DNA from: Reticulitermes speratus
Lineage: Eukaryota; Arthropoda; Insecta; Blattodea; Rhinotermitidae
Reading direction: 5' to 3'
Length of the DNA: 64,000 nt
NCBI GenBank assembly: GCA_021186555.1
Contig: JAJKFL010000003.1
Location: forward strand, 51,559,130 to 51,623,129
The notes under the pieces are model-generated. The model was not told the origin of the DNA. It ran no database searches and saw only the letters and a list, made by a program, of their open reading frames with translations. Below, in pieces: positions 45,073 to 56,290 of this stretch. Each line of letters begins with the position of its first letter. Positions within the stretch are counted from its first letter, which is position 1. Both the position numbers and the translations under genes were made by a program.

Positions 45073-45881
45073 TTAACGCTTTAAATCTAAGATTAAACTG
45101 AATTATATATAAACACTCAGTCCATACCGCGCAGTAAACACACTCCGTCTCAGTTATACAAACCTGTCAGTTAATGCTGTACAGTGAAATAATCGCTGTT
45201 TGTTCTGAGATCCACACAAAACACATAAATACAGTCCGTACCGCGCAGTAAACACACTCCGTCTCAGTTATACAAACCAGTCAGTTAATGTTGTACAGTG
45301 AAATAATCGCTGTTTGTTCTGAGATCCACACAAAACACATAAATACAGTCCGTACCGCGCAGTAAACACACTCCGTCTCAGTTATACAAACCAGTCAGTT
45401 AATGTTGTACAGTGAAATAATCGCTGTTTGTTCTGAGATCCACACAAAACACACAAATACAGTCCGTACCGCGCAGTAAACACACTCCGTCTCAGTTATA
45501 CAAACCAGTCAGTTAATGTTGTACAGTGAAATAATCGCTGTTTGTTCTGAGATCCACACAAAACACATAAACACAGTCCGTACCGCGCAGTAAACACACT
45601 CCGTCTCAGTTATACAAACCAGTCAGTTAATGTTGTATAGTGAAATAATCGCTGTTTGTTCTGAGATCCACACAAAACACATAAATACAGCTCGTACCGC
45701 GCAGTAAACACACTCCGTCTCAGTTATACAAACCAGTCAGTTAATGCTGTACAGTGAAATAATCGCTGTTTGTTCTGAGATCCACACAAAACACATAAAT
45801 ACACTGTGTGGACAGTACGTAGAATTTGTGATTGTTAAACATGGTGGTACATATAGTAACCACTGGACTTTAAAGGGTTAG
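45073..45881. mobile_element. piggyBac-like MITE 1 with about six 114-bp units
   Basis: The left end is TTAA (45073-45076) then CGCTTTAAATCTAAGATTAA. The right end read inward is CCCTTTAAAGTCCAGTGG after TTAG (45878-45881). A TTAA target site and CCC-starting inverted termini are hallmarks of the piggyBac superfamily. The interior is a tandem array (45113-45803) of a 114-bp unit. No transposase is encoded. Confidence 0.7.
45113..45803 (+). repeat. 114-bp array inside MITE 1, about 6 copies
   Basis: The unit includes GTCCGTACCGCGCAGTAAAC, CAGTCAGTTAATGTTGTACA, AATAATCGCTGTTTGTTCTG and AGATCCACACAAAACACATA. The units are nearly identical and are shared with the 47.98-50.37 kb array. Confidence 0.95.
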
Positions 45882-46007
45882 ACTACGTATGGTCTCTTGT
45901 TCTGTTCGTAAAGACAATCAGATGAAAGAGAATGTTATCCCATAATAACAATTAAATGTCCTGTGATATTTCTATACTTACATATCAGCATCATAAAACT
46001 TCACTCA

Positions 46008-46145
46008 GTACTTCTAGTGACCGGAGTACCATAGTTCGATTCCCTGCTTGCCGAAATGCCTCTGGTGCTAAACAAATCTCCTAAATGAAGGGTTAGAGGA
46101 AGATAATTCCACGGGATTAAAGCGGCCGGGGCTTAAATCTGATTC
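46008..46145 (+). mobile_element. SINE-like fragment with B box
   Basis: CATAGTTCGATTCCCTGCTT is B-box-like, followed by ATGCCTCTGGTGCTAAACAA and AAGCGGCCGGGGC. The last block is shared with 29150-29165. The head is incomplete. Confidence 0.45.
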
Positions 46146-46642
46146 ATCACCATTTAATGTTGAAGATTAAGGAATAGTGCACTATACCGTCATTCCGTTC
46201 TATGTCTTAATGCTGGAGCGTGCTGCTTAATTAGGCGTAGGAACAAATTTTACTGTACATTTATAAGATAACAAATGCTTGTTACGTGAATGTGTAGAAG
46301 ACAGCGTGGATGTTGTTTCTGCCTCCAGGACGTCAGTCTCGGCCTGCGGTTCTCCATAATTAACGTCCTGTGAAATAAAAGTCCCGCACATTGACTCTCG
46401 TCTTTCCCTTATTACTCGCGGCTTAGCCAAGCTGTCCCGCGCCTCATGCCGTCTGACGTAAATCCTATTTCTGTTCACGTAACAAGGACAGAGACGTCAC
46501 AAGGTAATAGGCAAACTCAGAGCGCGGTGACAAATTTCAGTTCCTGAAACATGAGCTAGTTTATTCGAGGGTAGTTGTTAATGTAAGTTACGACGTTCTT
46601 TGCCAGTCCGCCTTCAGCAGAAAGACTTAGCTACTTTCCAAC
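46146..46642. other. No recognised feature
   Basis: An 83-codon minus frame (46227-46478) is unrecognised. No repeat seen. Confidence 0.4.
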
Positions 46643-47198
46643 TTCGTAAATATATGACAAATGCGCTCTTCGGGGATATTACGAGGCGTCGTGTGGTATT
46701 TGTTTACCGACGTTTCGGGACAACGTGTCGGTCCCATCGTCACGGGTCAAGAGTCGCAGTAGGAAAGAAAGAAAGCCAGAAACTTATACGTAGATTCTGG
46801 AAAGTGCGGCGGGGTAGCAATCAGTAGGCGTGATGACAGCCAATAGGGTAGAACCAGGGTGAGAGAGGGGTGGATACAAACAACGTAAAGCTGCTGGGGG
46901 TACCGAGAATGCAAACAGCTAAGATAGCTGGGAAAACATATGGAATAAAATAACAGTAAAGGAGGAAAATATAAGGATAAAGCTAGATAAATAAAATACA
47001 AATAACCCAACAGTAAAAATTAAAAATACAAATCAATAAATTATTTCCTACCCGGACACTTGACTCGTAAAGATGGGACAGATATGTTGTCCCGAAACGT
47101 CGGTAAATAATTACCAAACGACGCCGCGTAATATCCCAGAAGACCGCAGATATATTCAACATCGAGGCGGAAGCCTGAAATCAAGGTTCATAAATATA
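46643..47198. mobile_element. Foldback element (FB family) with about 300 bp between the arms, 12-bp TSD
   Basis: The left arm is 46660-46755 (GATATTACGAGGCGTCGTGT, TACCGACGTTTCGGGACAAC). The right arm is 47056-47186 (CCCGAAACGTCGGTAAATAA to CATCGAGGCGGAAGCCTGAA). The flanks are TTCGTAAATATA (46643-46654) and TTCATAAATATA (47187-47198). The inner 300 bp is purine-rich and unrecognised. It is either original internal sequence or a later insertion. Confidence 0.82.
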
Positions 47199-47939
47199 CT
47201 TTAAACAAACCCTTTGTTTGGCCATCCAATAGAGTATATGTTGTGGGAGTTCCCCGGTACGGGTTTCGACTACTCACCGGCCATCCTTACTGCGGATTTT
47301 TATGTTATTTCTCAGTTCATCCAGACAAATTCTGGCATAATATATCAATTTATTCACGAGTGATTATTCCCAAATTCATTACAATTCATCATTCACCACT
47401 CTTCCTACCATCGACACTACGTAGCCTGATGCAAGCCCATCTTCCTAACATAAACCACCAGTAAACAAGTCCTATCCAGAGTCTGCTGAATGAACGCCAA
47501 ACATCAAACACTTTTCTCTGAGACCTGTATAAAAAATACAGCATTCAGGTTTCTGGGATCTAGCACTGAGTCCTTGGATGACTGGTTCCAGAATTTTTAA
47601 ATCAACATAATATCTTTTTCTTCTTCTTCTTGAACTACTTGACCCTTGAAAACAAATCATTAATTTCTGTCGAAATGTTGAAAGCCACTCACTCAATGGC
47701 ACGGCATCGTGTGCCAAAACACCTGAATGTTGAAGACAACTGTGGGAACTTAAAATCTTCCATCATCAATAAGCACACATCAATAATAAAAGTATTAAGC
47801 TTCTACGCAATGGAAAATTTCCCAGTTAAATAATGACTGAATAAATAGTTAAGTTCCTTAAATCTCAAACTATTAATGAAATTAAAAGCAAACTTGATTA
47901 GTGCAAGGGAGGTGTATAAACTTCGTATTAGAATTGTTC
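47199..47939. other. Unclassified sequence
   Basis: A (TTC)n run lies at about 47612-47632. No gene seen. Confidence 0.4.
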
Positions 47940-50457
47940 TTAAAACTTTAAAGACTAAGGTTAATCTAGATTATATATAAAGACTCAGTCCGTACCGCGC
48001 AGTAAAAACACCGTCACAGTTATACAAAGCAGTCAGTTAATGCTGTATAGTGAAATAATGGCTGTTTGTTCTGAGATCCACACAAAACACATAAATACAG
48101 TCCGTACCGCGCAGTAAACACACTCCGGCTCAGTTATACAAACCAGTCAGTTAATGCTGTACAGTGAAATAATCGCTGTTTGTTCTGAGATCCACACAAA
48201 ACACATAAATACAGTCCGTACCGCGCAGTAAACACACGCCGTCTTAGTTATACAAACCAGTCAGTTAATGCTGTACAGTGAAATAATCGCTGTTTGTTCT
48301 GAGATCCACACAAAACACATAAATACAGTCCGTACCGCGCAGTAAACACACTCCGTCTCAGTTATACAAACCAGTCAGTTAATGTTGTACAGTGAAATAA
48401 TCGCTGTTTGTTCTGAGATCCACACAAAACACATAAATACAGTCCGTACCGCGCAGCAAACACACTCCGTCTCAGTTATACAAACCAGTCAGTTAATGTT
48501 GTACAGTGAAATAATCGCTGTTTGTTCTGAGATCCACACAAAACACATAAATACAGTCCGTACCGCGCAGTAAACACACTCCGTCTCAGTTATACAAACC
48601 AGTCAGTTAATGCTGTACAGTGAAATAATCGCTGTTTGTTCTGAGATCCACACAAAACACATAAATACAGTCCGTACCGCGCAGTAAACACACTCCGTCT
48701 CAGTTACACAAACCAGTCAGTTAATGCTGTACAGTGAAATAATCGCTGTTTGTTCTGAGATCCACACAAAACACATAAATACATTCCGTACCGCGCAGTA
48801 AACACACTCCGGCTCAGTTATACAAACCAGTCAGTTAATGCTGTACAGTGAAATAATCGCTGTTTGTTCTGAGATCCACACAAAACACATAAATACAGTC
48901 CGTACCGCGCAGTAAACACACTCCGTCTCAGTTATACAAACCAGTCAGTTAATGCTGTACAGTGAAATAATCGCTGTTTGTTCTGAGATCCACACAAAAC
49001 ACATAAATACAGTCCGTACCGCGCAGTAAACACACTCCGTCTCAGTTACACAAACCAGTCAGTTAATGCTGTACAGTGAAATAATCGCTGTTTGTTCTGA
49101 GATCCACACAAAACACATAAATACAGTCCGTACCGCGCAGTAAACACACTCCGTCTCAGTTATACAAACCAGTCAGTTAATGCTGTACAGTGAAATAATC
49201 GCTGTTTGTTCTGAGATCCACACAAAACACATAAATACAGTCCGTACCGCGCAGTAAACACACTCCGTCTCAGTTACACAAACCAGTCAGTTAATGCTGT
49301 ACAGTGAAATAATCGCTGTTTGTTCTGAGATCCACACAAAACACATAAATACAGTCCGTACCGCGCAGTAAACACACTCCGTCTCAGTTACACAAACCAG
49401 TCAGTTAATGCTGTACAGTGAAATAATCGCTGTTTGTTCTGAGATCCACACAAAACACATAAATACAGTCCGTACCGCGCAGTAAACACACTCCGTCTCA
49501 GTTACACAAACCAGTCAGTTAATGCTGTACAGTGAAATAATCGCTGTTTGTTCTGAGATCCACACAAAACACATAAATACAGTCCGTACCGCGCAGTAAA
49601 CACACTCCGTCTCAGTTACACAAACCAGTCAGTTAATGCTGTACAGTGAAATAATCGCTGTTTGTTCTGAGATCCACACAAAACACATAAATACAGTCCG
49701 TACCGCGCAGTAAACACACTCCGTCTCAGTTACACAAACCAGTCAGTTAATGCTGTACAGTGAAATAATCGCTGTTTGTTCTGAGATCCACACAAAACAC
49801 ATAAATACAGTCCGTACCGCGCAGTAAACACACTCCGTCTCAGTTATACAAACCAGTCAGTTAATGCTGTACAGTGAAATAATCGCTGTTTGTTCTGAGA
49901 TCCACACAAAACACATAAATACAGTCCGTACCGCGCAGTAAACACACTCCGTCTCAGTTACACAAACCAGTCAGTTAATGCTGTACAGTGAAATAATCGC
50001 TGTTTGTTCTGAGATCCACACAAAACACATAAATACAGTCCGTACCGCGCAGTAAACACACTCCGGCTCAGTTATACAAACCAGTCAGTTAATGCTGTAC
50101 AGTGAAATAATCGCTGTTTGTTCTGAGATCCACACAAAACACATAAATACAGTCCGTACCGCGCAGTAAACACACTCCGGCTCAGTTATACAAACCAGTC
50201 AGTTAATGCTGTACAGTGAAATAATCGCTGTTTGTTCTGAGATCCACACAAAACACATAAATACAGTCCGTACCGCGCAGTAAACACACTCCGTCTCAGT
50301 TATACAAACCAGTCAGTTAATGTTGTACAGTGAAATAATCGCTGTTTGTTCTCAGATCCACACAAAACACATAAATACACTGTGTGGGCAGAACGTAGAA
50401 TTGTTGAATGTTAAACGTGGTGGTACATATAGTAACCACTGGGCTTTAAAGGGTTAA
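47940..50457. mobile_element. piggyBac-like MITE 2 with about twenty-one 114-bp units
   Basis: TTAA (47940-47943) precedes AACTTTAAAGACTAAGGTTA. The right end reads CCCTTTAAAGCCCAGTGG inward from TTAA (50454-50457). The outer 45 bp (TATATATAAAGACTCAGTCC) and the right 75 bp (GGTGGTACATATAGTAACCA) match MITE 1. The array spans 47985-50375, so the size difference from MITE 1 comes from unit number only. Confidence 0.75.
47985..50375 (+). repeat. 114-bp array inside MITE 2, about 21 copies
   Basis: Same unit as MITE 1. Variants such as CCGGCTCAG/CCGTCTCAG and TTACACAAA/TTATACAAA are clustered in runs (TTACACAAA dominates 49270-49740), which points to local duplication of blocks. No meaningful frame. 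Confidence 0.95.
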
Positions 50458-51207
50458 AACTATTTACCTCTTCACCAGAGCTATTTGTAACATCCAAAAG
50501 AAACCAGGATTACAAGGGACGAAGAAGACTTGTAGATATGGTGTGTAATTAGTCACGAATTTGATTGGCACTTCTGTACATGGCATGAGCTACAGAACAT
50601 GACTATTATAAACAAAGCCTGTTTTTACGATCTAAACTCAGTTTTAAAGAAATTCATTCTTAATCATATATGATATTCCTGGCCGCAACTATTAAACGGT
50701 GTATGCAGGAAACGTGTGTGAGGTATATGGACAATACCATTATTATAACATTGACAAATGACACAGAATTGCTCCTGCTACAACATAGTCTGGTAATATC
50801 ATAGCGCTAATAACATCGGCCCAACAATGAGCCACTCTGGTGTCATAGGTAACATCTAGCCTCCCAATGGACTATTCAGAATTTAGTTGGTAACGGACGG
50901 GAGGGAGGGGGGAACTCAACCATAAATCATCTCCAATACTGTAACACGGTCAATGCTCAATGCTAACAATTTTATCGCTAGCACTGTTATTGGAATTTGT
51001 GATATACAAACTATGCCTCTTGACCCTCACACATACCGCCTAATCTACGTACCCCCTCCCCTATTTTCGTTATCTTCCCGTGAGAGTAACTTGAAGGGCT
51101 GATGTGCCACAGAGTGTCCAAAAAATTGCTCACATTCCCTATTAAACAGAAAATTTGATTCTGAATTCCTGTGGTGTTAATTATATTTCTACTAAACATA
51201 ATTACTT
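50458..51207. other. No recognised feature
   Basis: AT-rich. Nothing identifiable. Confidence 0.4.
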
Positions 51208-51440
51208 TGTAGTTGAGTTAGCTCAGTCGGTATGTCTTCATTACAGGTTGGACGACCGAGGAATATTGGTTCAATTCCCGGCAGGGTTGTTTCGGTTCCA
51301 TCTCTGGGGCCCACCCAGTCGTCTACACAATGTTTATCAAGGGTTTCTCCCCGAGAACAAAGCCACCGGAGCTTTACGCTAACCACTACTTTTAATTTGG
51401 TACCAACATTAAGAATGGGAGGGACTATACCTACACCCCC
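51208..51440 (+). mobile_element. tRNA-derived SINE, family E, copy 1
   Basis: A-box-like GAGTTAGCTCAGTCGGTATG and B-box-like GGTTCAATTCCCGGC are separated by ACGACCGAGGAATATT. The body contains CTCTGGGGCCCACCCAGTCG and CCCGAGAACAAAGCCACCGG, then GTACCAACATTAAGAATGGG. Fragment 53034-53235 shares the head. Confidence 0.7.
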
Positions 51441-51907
51441 CATACACCTTTATGACCTCGCGCTTAACTCGGTAACTGTTCACGGTGTAATGTCACGCTA
51501 CGACTAGTAAATGCCTAAGATATTCGTGACAAAATAATCTGTTGTAATTACCGCGTCAAATTCTGCTTGTTTTTTACTGTTACTTCTTTCGGAAGAAGGA
51601 CTATAAGAACTGCTACACTATAAGAGAATAATTGGAACTGTGTGGAGAGATTCTGCTTGCTTGGGTCGACAGAGTTTGAAAAATCTTTACGTATATGTGG
51701 CAAGCTTTGGTTTTCCTGTTACAGAGAATTTAAAGGGCCAGAGTAGTTACAACAGCGGAAGAAAGTGTTGCCGTCAGAACATAAAAGGATAAGGGGTTAA
51801 TTAATCACGGAAAATTTTACACTTTTATAGAAATATTTCTATACTTTATGATTTTATTGTGGTGTGAACCGTGATTTATCACTCACGACTATAACAAATT
51901 ACTTGGG
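51441..51907. other. No recognised feature
   Basis: Nothing identifiable. Confidence 0.4.
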
Positions 51908-52272
51908 ATTTAATTCATTCATTCCGCAGTCTGTCTTACGACAGGTCCATAGCCTCTTCCAAAGCGAGTTCTCCACAGAGTGCGATCTAGTGCTTCCTCT
52001 TTCAATTTCCAGTATCCTCTCTTTTCCTTAAGGTCATCCAGTAGCTGCTTACGTCTTATCCCTCGTCGTCCCGTCATTTCTATCCTTCCCTCTAACTGTC
52101 CTTCAATCACGTGTTTCAGAAGGCAGTTTCTACGCAAGATGTGACCAATCCAGTTAGCCTTTCTTCTTTTTATTGTATGTACGATATTCCTCTCCTCCTT
52201 CACTCTGTGTAATACTTCTTCACTTCTCACACGATCGGTCCAACTGATCTTCTCCATTCTTCTCCAACAACT
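51908..52272 (-). pseudogene. LINE family 1 reverse-transcriptase C-terminus, 5'-truncated
   Basis: The minus strand reads CWRRMEKISWTDRVRSEEVL, ANWIGHILRRNCLLKHVIEG, KQLLDDLKEKRGYWKLKEEA and LDRTLWRTRFGRGYGPVVRQ without a stop. This is the best-preserved copy of the segment. It begins abruptly at about 52270, and the upstream frame to 52416 is unrelated. The 3' end meets GAATGAATGAATT on the antisense strand at 51908. It encodes only the C-terminal domain with no polymerase, so it is not autonomous. Confidence 0.88.
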
Positions 52273-53033
52273 TAGATTTAGCATAAAAAATATTACGACG
52301 TGGGTAAATTTCTTGACTAAATGTTTGTTACGTTCGCAAGAAAGACTGTATTTTCCCTTTAGCAGAGCTGCATTAAGATCACAACACAACAGGGACCGCT
52401 CAAGCACTGTGTTCACTGTCCCTGTGACCGTACGCTGAATACTTTTTCTGCCTTACCCACACGAAGTTTCATTTCAAGTTGAAATATTTTGACCCTACTT
52501 CCAACCCCACGTTCGACTACACATTGTCATCGCGGCCGATAATTCTGTTAAGCTCCGTGCCTGGAGGCAGTATCTTTCATCCGCAAACAAAAGACCCGCA
52601 ATGCCGTCGTGAAACGAGACTCACATATAATAATCATAAAATACGTTTCTCAACTATGGTTTTTTGTCTACAACAAAGACACCTCACGTGTCTATTAAAT
52701 TTTTTATTTGTTTTATCAGTGATAATAGACACTCCCGTTTATGCTTTGCCTATGGGACATCAAATTAGTAAATAATGTAATCAATTTATAGCACCTTTTT
52801 TTTAGTAGCGTTCCATTCTCCGCAGAACGATAATTGTATGATAAATATAAAATCTAAGAGCATAAGTTCTTTATAAAAAATGTAAAAAAATTTATAAAAA
52901 TGGGAAAATCATGTACGTTTTACAGCAAGAGCACAAATACTGGGTACAGTAAAACGCTGAAAATTGCCTATTATTCCATGTACATACATATATTCCATAT
53001 ATATAAACATATACATATATTCCATATATATAT
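52273..53033. other. Unclassified sequence
   Basis: A 98-codon frame at 52479-52775 is unrecognised. A TATA-rich segment with ATACATATATTCCATATATA lies at 52980-53035. Confidence 0.4.
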
Positions 53034-53235
53034 ATGTCCATATAGGGACACGGCTACGGGCTGGACGACCGAGGAATATTACTTCGTTTCCCGTCAGCAT
53101 TAAGACAATTTTCTTCTCCTCACTGTCTCCATGCTGCCTCTGGTGTTTACCAATCCATCTAATGACAACGTAACGCGCAATCTTTCCCGAGAAACAGAGC
53201 GACTGGGGTCAGTATCTGTCCACTTAGCTCCATGC
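53034..53235 (+). mobile_element. SINE family E, diverged fragment
   Basis: GGCTGGACGACCGAGGAATA, TTTCCCGTCAGC, CTCCATGCTGCCTCTGGTG and TTTCCCGAGAAACAGAGCGA parallel 51240-51375. The A box is lost. Confidence 0.6.
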
Positions 53236-53904
53236 AATGCCAAAAGTAAAGTGTTTGTTAATTAAGCAAAAGACAACCTTAATTACACCTGTTAAAACCG
53301 TGTACAGGATTCTCTTCCTTGTACAATTCAGCACAAGTTATCGAGATGTAGAGGAAAGAAAATGTTGAATAGAACTATATACTGCGTCTAGACTTTTTAA
53401 TTGCTGTTAATATTACGTATTTCATTGCCTGCAATATCGGAATAATTTGTAAACACTTCTTAGGATTCTGTAACAAGATTTCTGGTGCTTCAGGTGTTGT
53501 TTTGCTTAACTTTAAACCCTGAAGAATCTATTCATAATTTATGGGTTAAAATTAATAGAAGATCCTTAGTACAAAAACGTAACTAATATGACGTTACAGA
53601 AAAGGGGCTTGAGAAGGGGGAAGTATACCGTAATATAACGTAATTTCATCTAACATCTCTTCGTCTTGCAAAGTTACAGACCCTAAACGCCGCAGCTGAA
53701 GGAGCACAGAGGAAAAGCAAAGAAAAATCTGCTACATGTAATGAGAAATACCTGATGCAAGCCCCAGTAAAGTACGTGTGGTTATAAATTTGCGACTTGG
53801 GAGTTTTGCAAGCGTAATAAACATAGGATGACGTATATACATGTAGGTAAAGCCGCACAAGTGTGTGTGAGAGAGACAGGAATACGGCACAGGGTTGTAT
53901 GTAT
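53236..53904. other. No recognised feature
   Basis: Short frames only. Nothing supportable. Confidence 0.4.
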
Positions 53905-54215
53905 GTTAGTTAATGCTGCTGTTTATCCACTGCAGAACTTAACAGATCGGAACACTGTTATGCTGCTGTTTATCTACTGCAGAATCTGTTATACTGCTGC
54001 TGATTTACTGCAGAAATTAACAGTACAGAAAAACTGTTAGGCTGCTCTTTATCTAACGGTGGGAATGCGGAACTTAAAAGCTTGGAACTGTTGTTTACCG
54101 CAAAACTTAACAATACGGAACACTGTTTTGTTTCTCTTTATTTAATAGAGTATTTAGCAGATAGGAAGAATATTGTTCTGTAGTTTGTCTTCTGCAGAAA
54201 TTAAACACATGGAAC
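53905..54215 (+). repeat. Degenerate tandem repeat, unit of about 55-60 bp
   Basis: Recurrent blocks of GCTGCTGTTTAT, CTGCAGAA, TTAACAG and CGGAACACTGTT occur five or six times with much drift. It is an old, decayed array. Confidence 0.7.
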
Positions 54216-54430
54216 GCTCATACAATCACATATTTTGCCAGTCAAATTTTAATAAATTGAAATTCGCTTGCTTTTGTGTTATTTTGTGCCTGTGAAGTTA
54301 TCTTTACAAGAATCAGTCATGACAAACTAATTAAAAGTATAGAATTTGTAAGCTTAGAAATATCCGATATATGTTGACTATAGTTCTTGCTTTACGTCTG
54401 GCTAAATAACTCTAACCCATCCTTTTTAAT

Positions 54431-54672
54431 GACTCGACAGCCACTACCTAGGCCTCCTCATTCTTCGAGGCTTCACGATCACACTTTAAACACACTACAC
54501 TCGGTAGGACTCCTCTGGACGAGGGATCAGTTCGTCGCAGAGACCTCTACCTGACAACACACAACACTCACAAGAGACAGACATCCATGCCCCCGGCGGG
54601 ATTCAAACCAGAATCCCAGTAAGAGAGCGGCCGAAGACCCACGCCTTAGACCTCACGGCCACGGGGATCGGC
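54431..54672 (-). mobile_element. tRNA-derived SINE, family A, copy 4
   Basis: The reverse complement reads GCCGATCCCCGTGGCCGTGA, GGTCTAAGGCG, a B-box region GGGATTCTGGTTTGAATCCC, GGTAGAGGTCTCTGCGACGA and CCTAGGTAGTGGCTGTCGAG. It is full length and diverged in the B box. Confidence 0.83.
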
Positions 54673-55185
54673 AACGCATATTTAGGAACACACTTCACTC
54701 CACAATCCTTTAAAAAGCTGCATTATTACCGATCTGAAATACAGTTCTCTATTTAAGTGACTGCGTGAAGAAATGTCCTTCTTCAGATGCTAAAAGAAAT
54801 TTACCCCTCCTTATGAAATTCACAAGACCTTGTCAAAGGTACTTGTAGAAGGCCAAAACAGTTGAGACCACAATCTTCAATCCTTTTAGACTAAGATCCA
54901 CTTTATTTGCTGAATTTTTTTTTTTTGTTCGTCCCTTCGTTTAAAGACTTTAGAACAAAATTTTGGTTGAATTTCCATCTCCCATGTTCCCTGCATACGC
55001 AGTTTATCTCATCGTCCTTTATTTGATAATTCTAAATACGAGGATATATTTTGTGAGGATTAAAAACGATGATTTTCTCCAGTACACTGCATCATCATAT
55101 TGCTTCCTCTCTTTTGGTCCGAAAATTTATCCTCAGCACACTGCCCTCAAATATTCTCAGTCTCTGTTTTAAGTTTTATATTATT
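54673..55185. other. No recognised feature
   Basis: AT-rich. A T run at about 54917-54928. No gene. Confidence 0.4.
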
Positions 55186-55335
55186 TTCACCGTGCATTTT
55201 TACAATTCACAAATTATAAACCAACGAGCCCCCTGATGATGGCCTTGTAAAGGCCGAAACATGTGTAGGGGTTGAAGAATAAAGAATATAAAGTGAAAAT
55301 AATGCATTTCGTTGGTGTATAATTTGTGAACTCTC
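55186..55335. mobile_element. Small palindromic element containing the best hammerhead-like core
   Basis: The arms (TTATTTTCACCGTGCA and ACAAATTATAAACCAACGAG on the left; GTGAAAATAATGCATTTCGT and TTGGTGTATAATTTGTGAA on the right) surround the ribozyme-like core at 55229-55271 and a short spacer. No coding sequence. Confidence 0.75.
55229..55271 (+). ncRNA. Hammerhead-like ribozyme, type I layout
   Basis: In order the segments are CCCC (55229-55232, stem I), CTGATGA (55233-55239), T, GGCC (55241-55244), loop TTGTAAA, GGCC (55252-55255), GAAA (55256-55259), C, ATGT, GTA (55265-55267) and GGGG (55268-55271, stem I). A15.1-U16.1 and C15.2-G16.2 form a 2-bp stem III, and cleavage would be predicted after A55267. 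Known Penelope-associated hammerheads also have a very short stem III and act best as dimers. The extra T before stem II is non-canonical, so activity is uncertain. Confidence 0.5.
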
Positions 55336-55618
55336 AGGCTGTGTCCCTTCTTTAACATGTGAGATACAGTTTCATACCACACAAAGTAAGTGGCAAAGTT
55401 ATACTTACATTAAAAGAGAATTTTCTGAGCTCTAAAGAGAAAGTGAGACTCTGGTGTGGTTCAACAAAGCTCGTCCTAAAGAGAAGACGCACAAGACCTG
55501 TTTCCATACTTGGTGACGTTTTATCTACATAGCGATTAATCATGCTTCATATCTCTCTTCTCTTGCAGGCAACCATCTCAGCGTGAGAGTTCTGTTCACG
55601 TTTATACCAAGGCTAGTC

Positions 55619-56290
55619 AAGATAAGGGTTTAAGCAGCATGGAACACGTACATAAAGTACTGCAATGAAAATTTAAAGTGTAGTTAAATATTTGTTCGGA
55701 ATACTTTAAGGAAGGAATACAGATTTACAAATTATTTGAAGCTTATTTTTGATTCCCAGAAAGTGCCTGATAAAGTACCATCAAAGATATATAACAATAA
55801 GGGAAGTACTTATTATTATTATTATTTACTGCAATTGGGTTTTCACCCGGTGGCAGTAGTCCTTACACTAGTACACACAATACAAATGTTTTCACCCGGT
55901 GGCAGTAGTCCTTACACTAGTACACACAATACAAATGTTTTCACCCGGTGGCAGTAGTCCTTACACTAGTACACACAATACAAATGTTTTCACCCGGTGG
56001 CAGTAGTCCTTACACTAGTACACACAATACAAATGTTTTCACCCGGTGGCAGTAGTCCTTACACTAGTACACACAATACAAATGTTTTCAAGATAGGTTC
56101 TAAGCAGCATGGACACGTACATAAATACTGCAATAAATTTAAAGGTAGTTAAATATTTGTTCATTTCTTAGTAAGAACTACAGATTACAAATATTTGAGT
56201 ATTTTTATTCCCAGAAAGTGGCTGATAAGTCTCAAAATATTAACATAAGGAGTATTATTATATTATTACTGCAATGGTTTTCACCCGGTG
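55619..56290. other. Tandem near-duplicate in which the second copy is full of single-base losses
   Basis: Segment 55619-55860 (AAGCAGCATGGAACACGTAC, GTAGTTAAATATTTGTTC, GATTCCCAGAAAGTGCCTGA, then the 49-bp leader) is repeated at 56090-56290. There bases are repeatedly missing, mostly from short runs (CATGGACACGTAC, ATTCCCAGAAAGTGGCTGAT). Differences are mostly losses rather than substitutions. This looks like an unpolished long-read artefact inserted into the 49-bp array, rather than biology. Confidence 0.65.
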
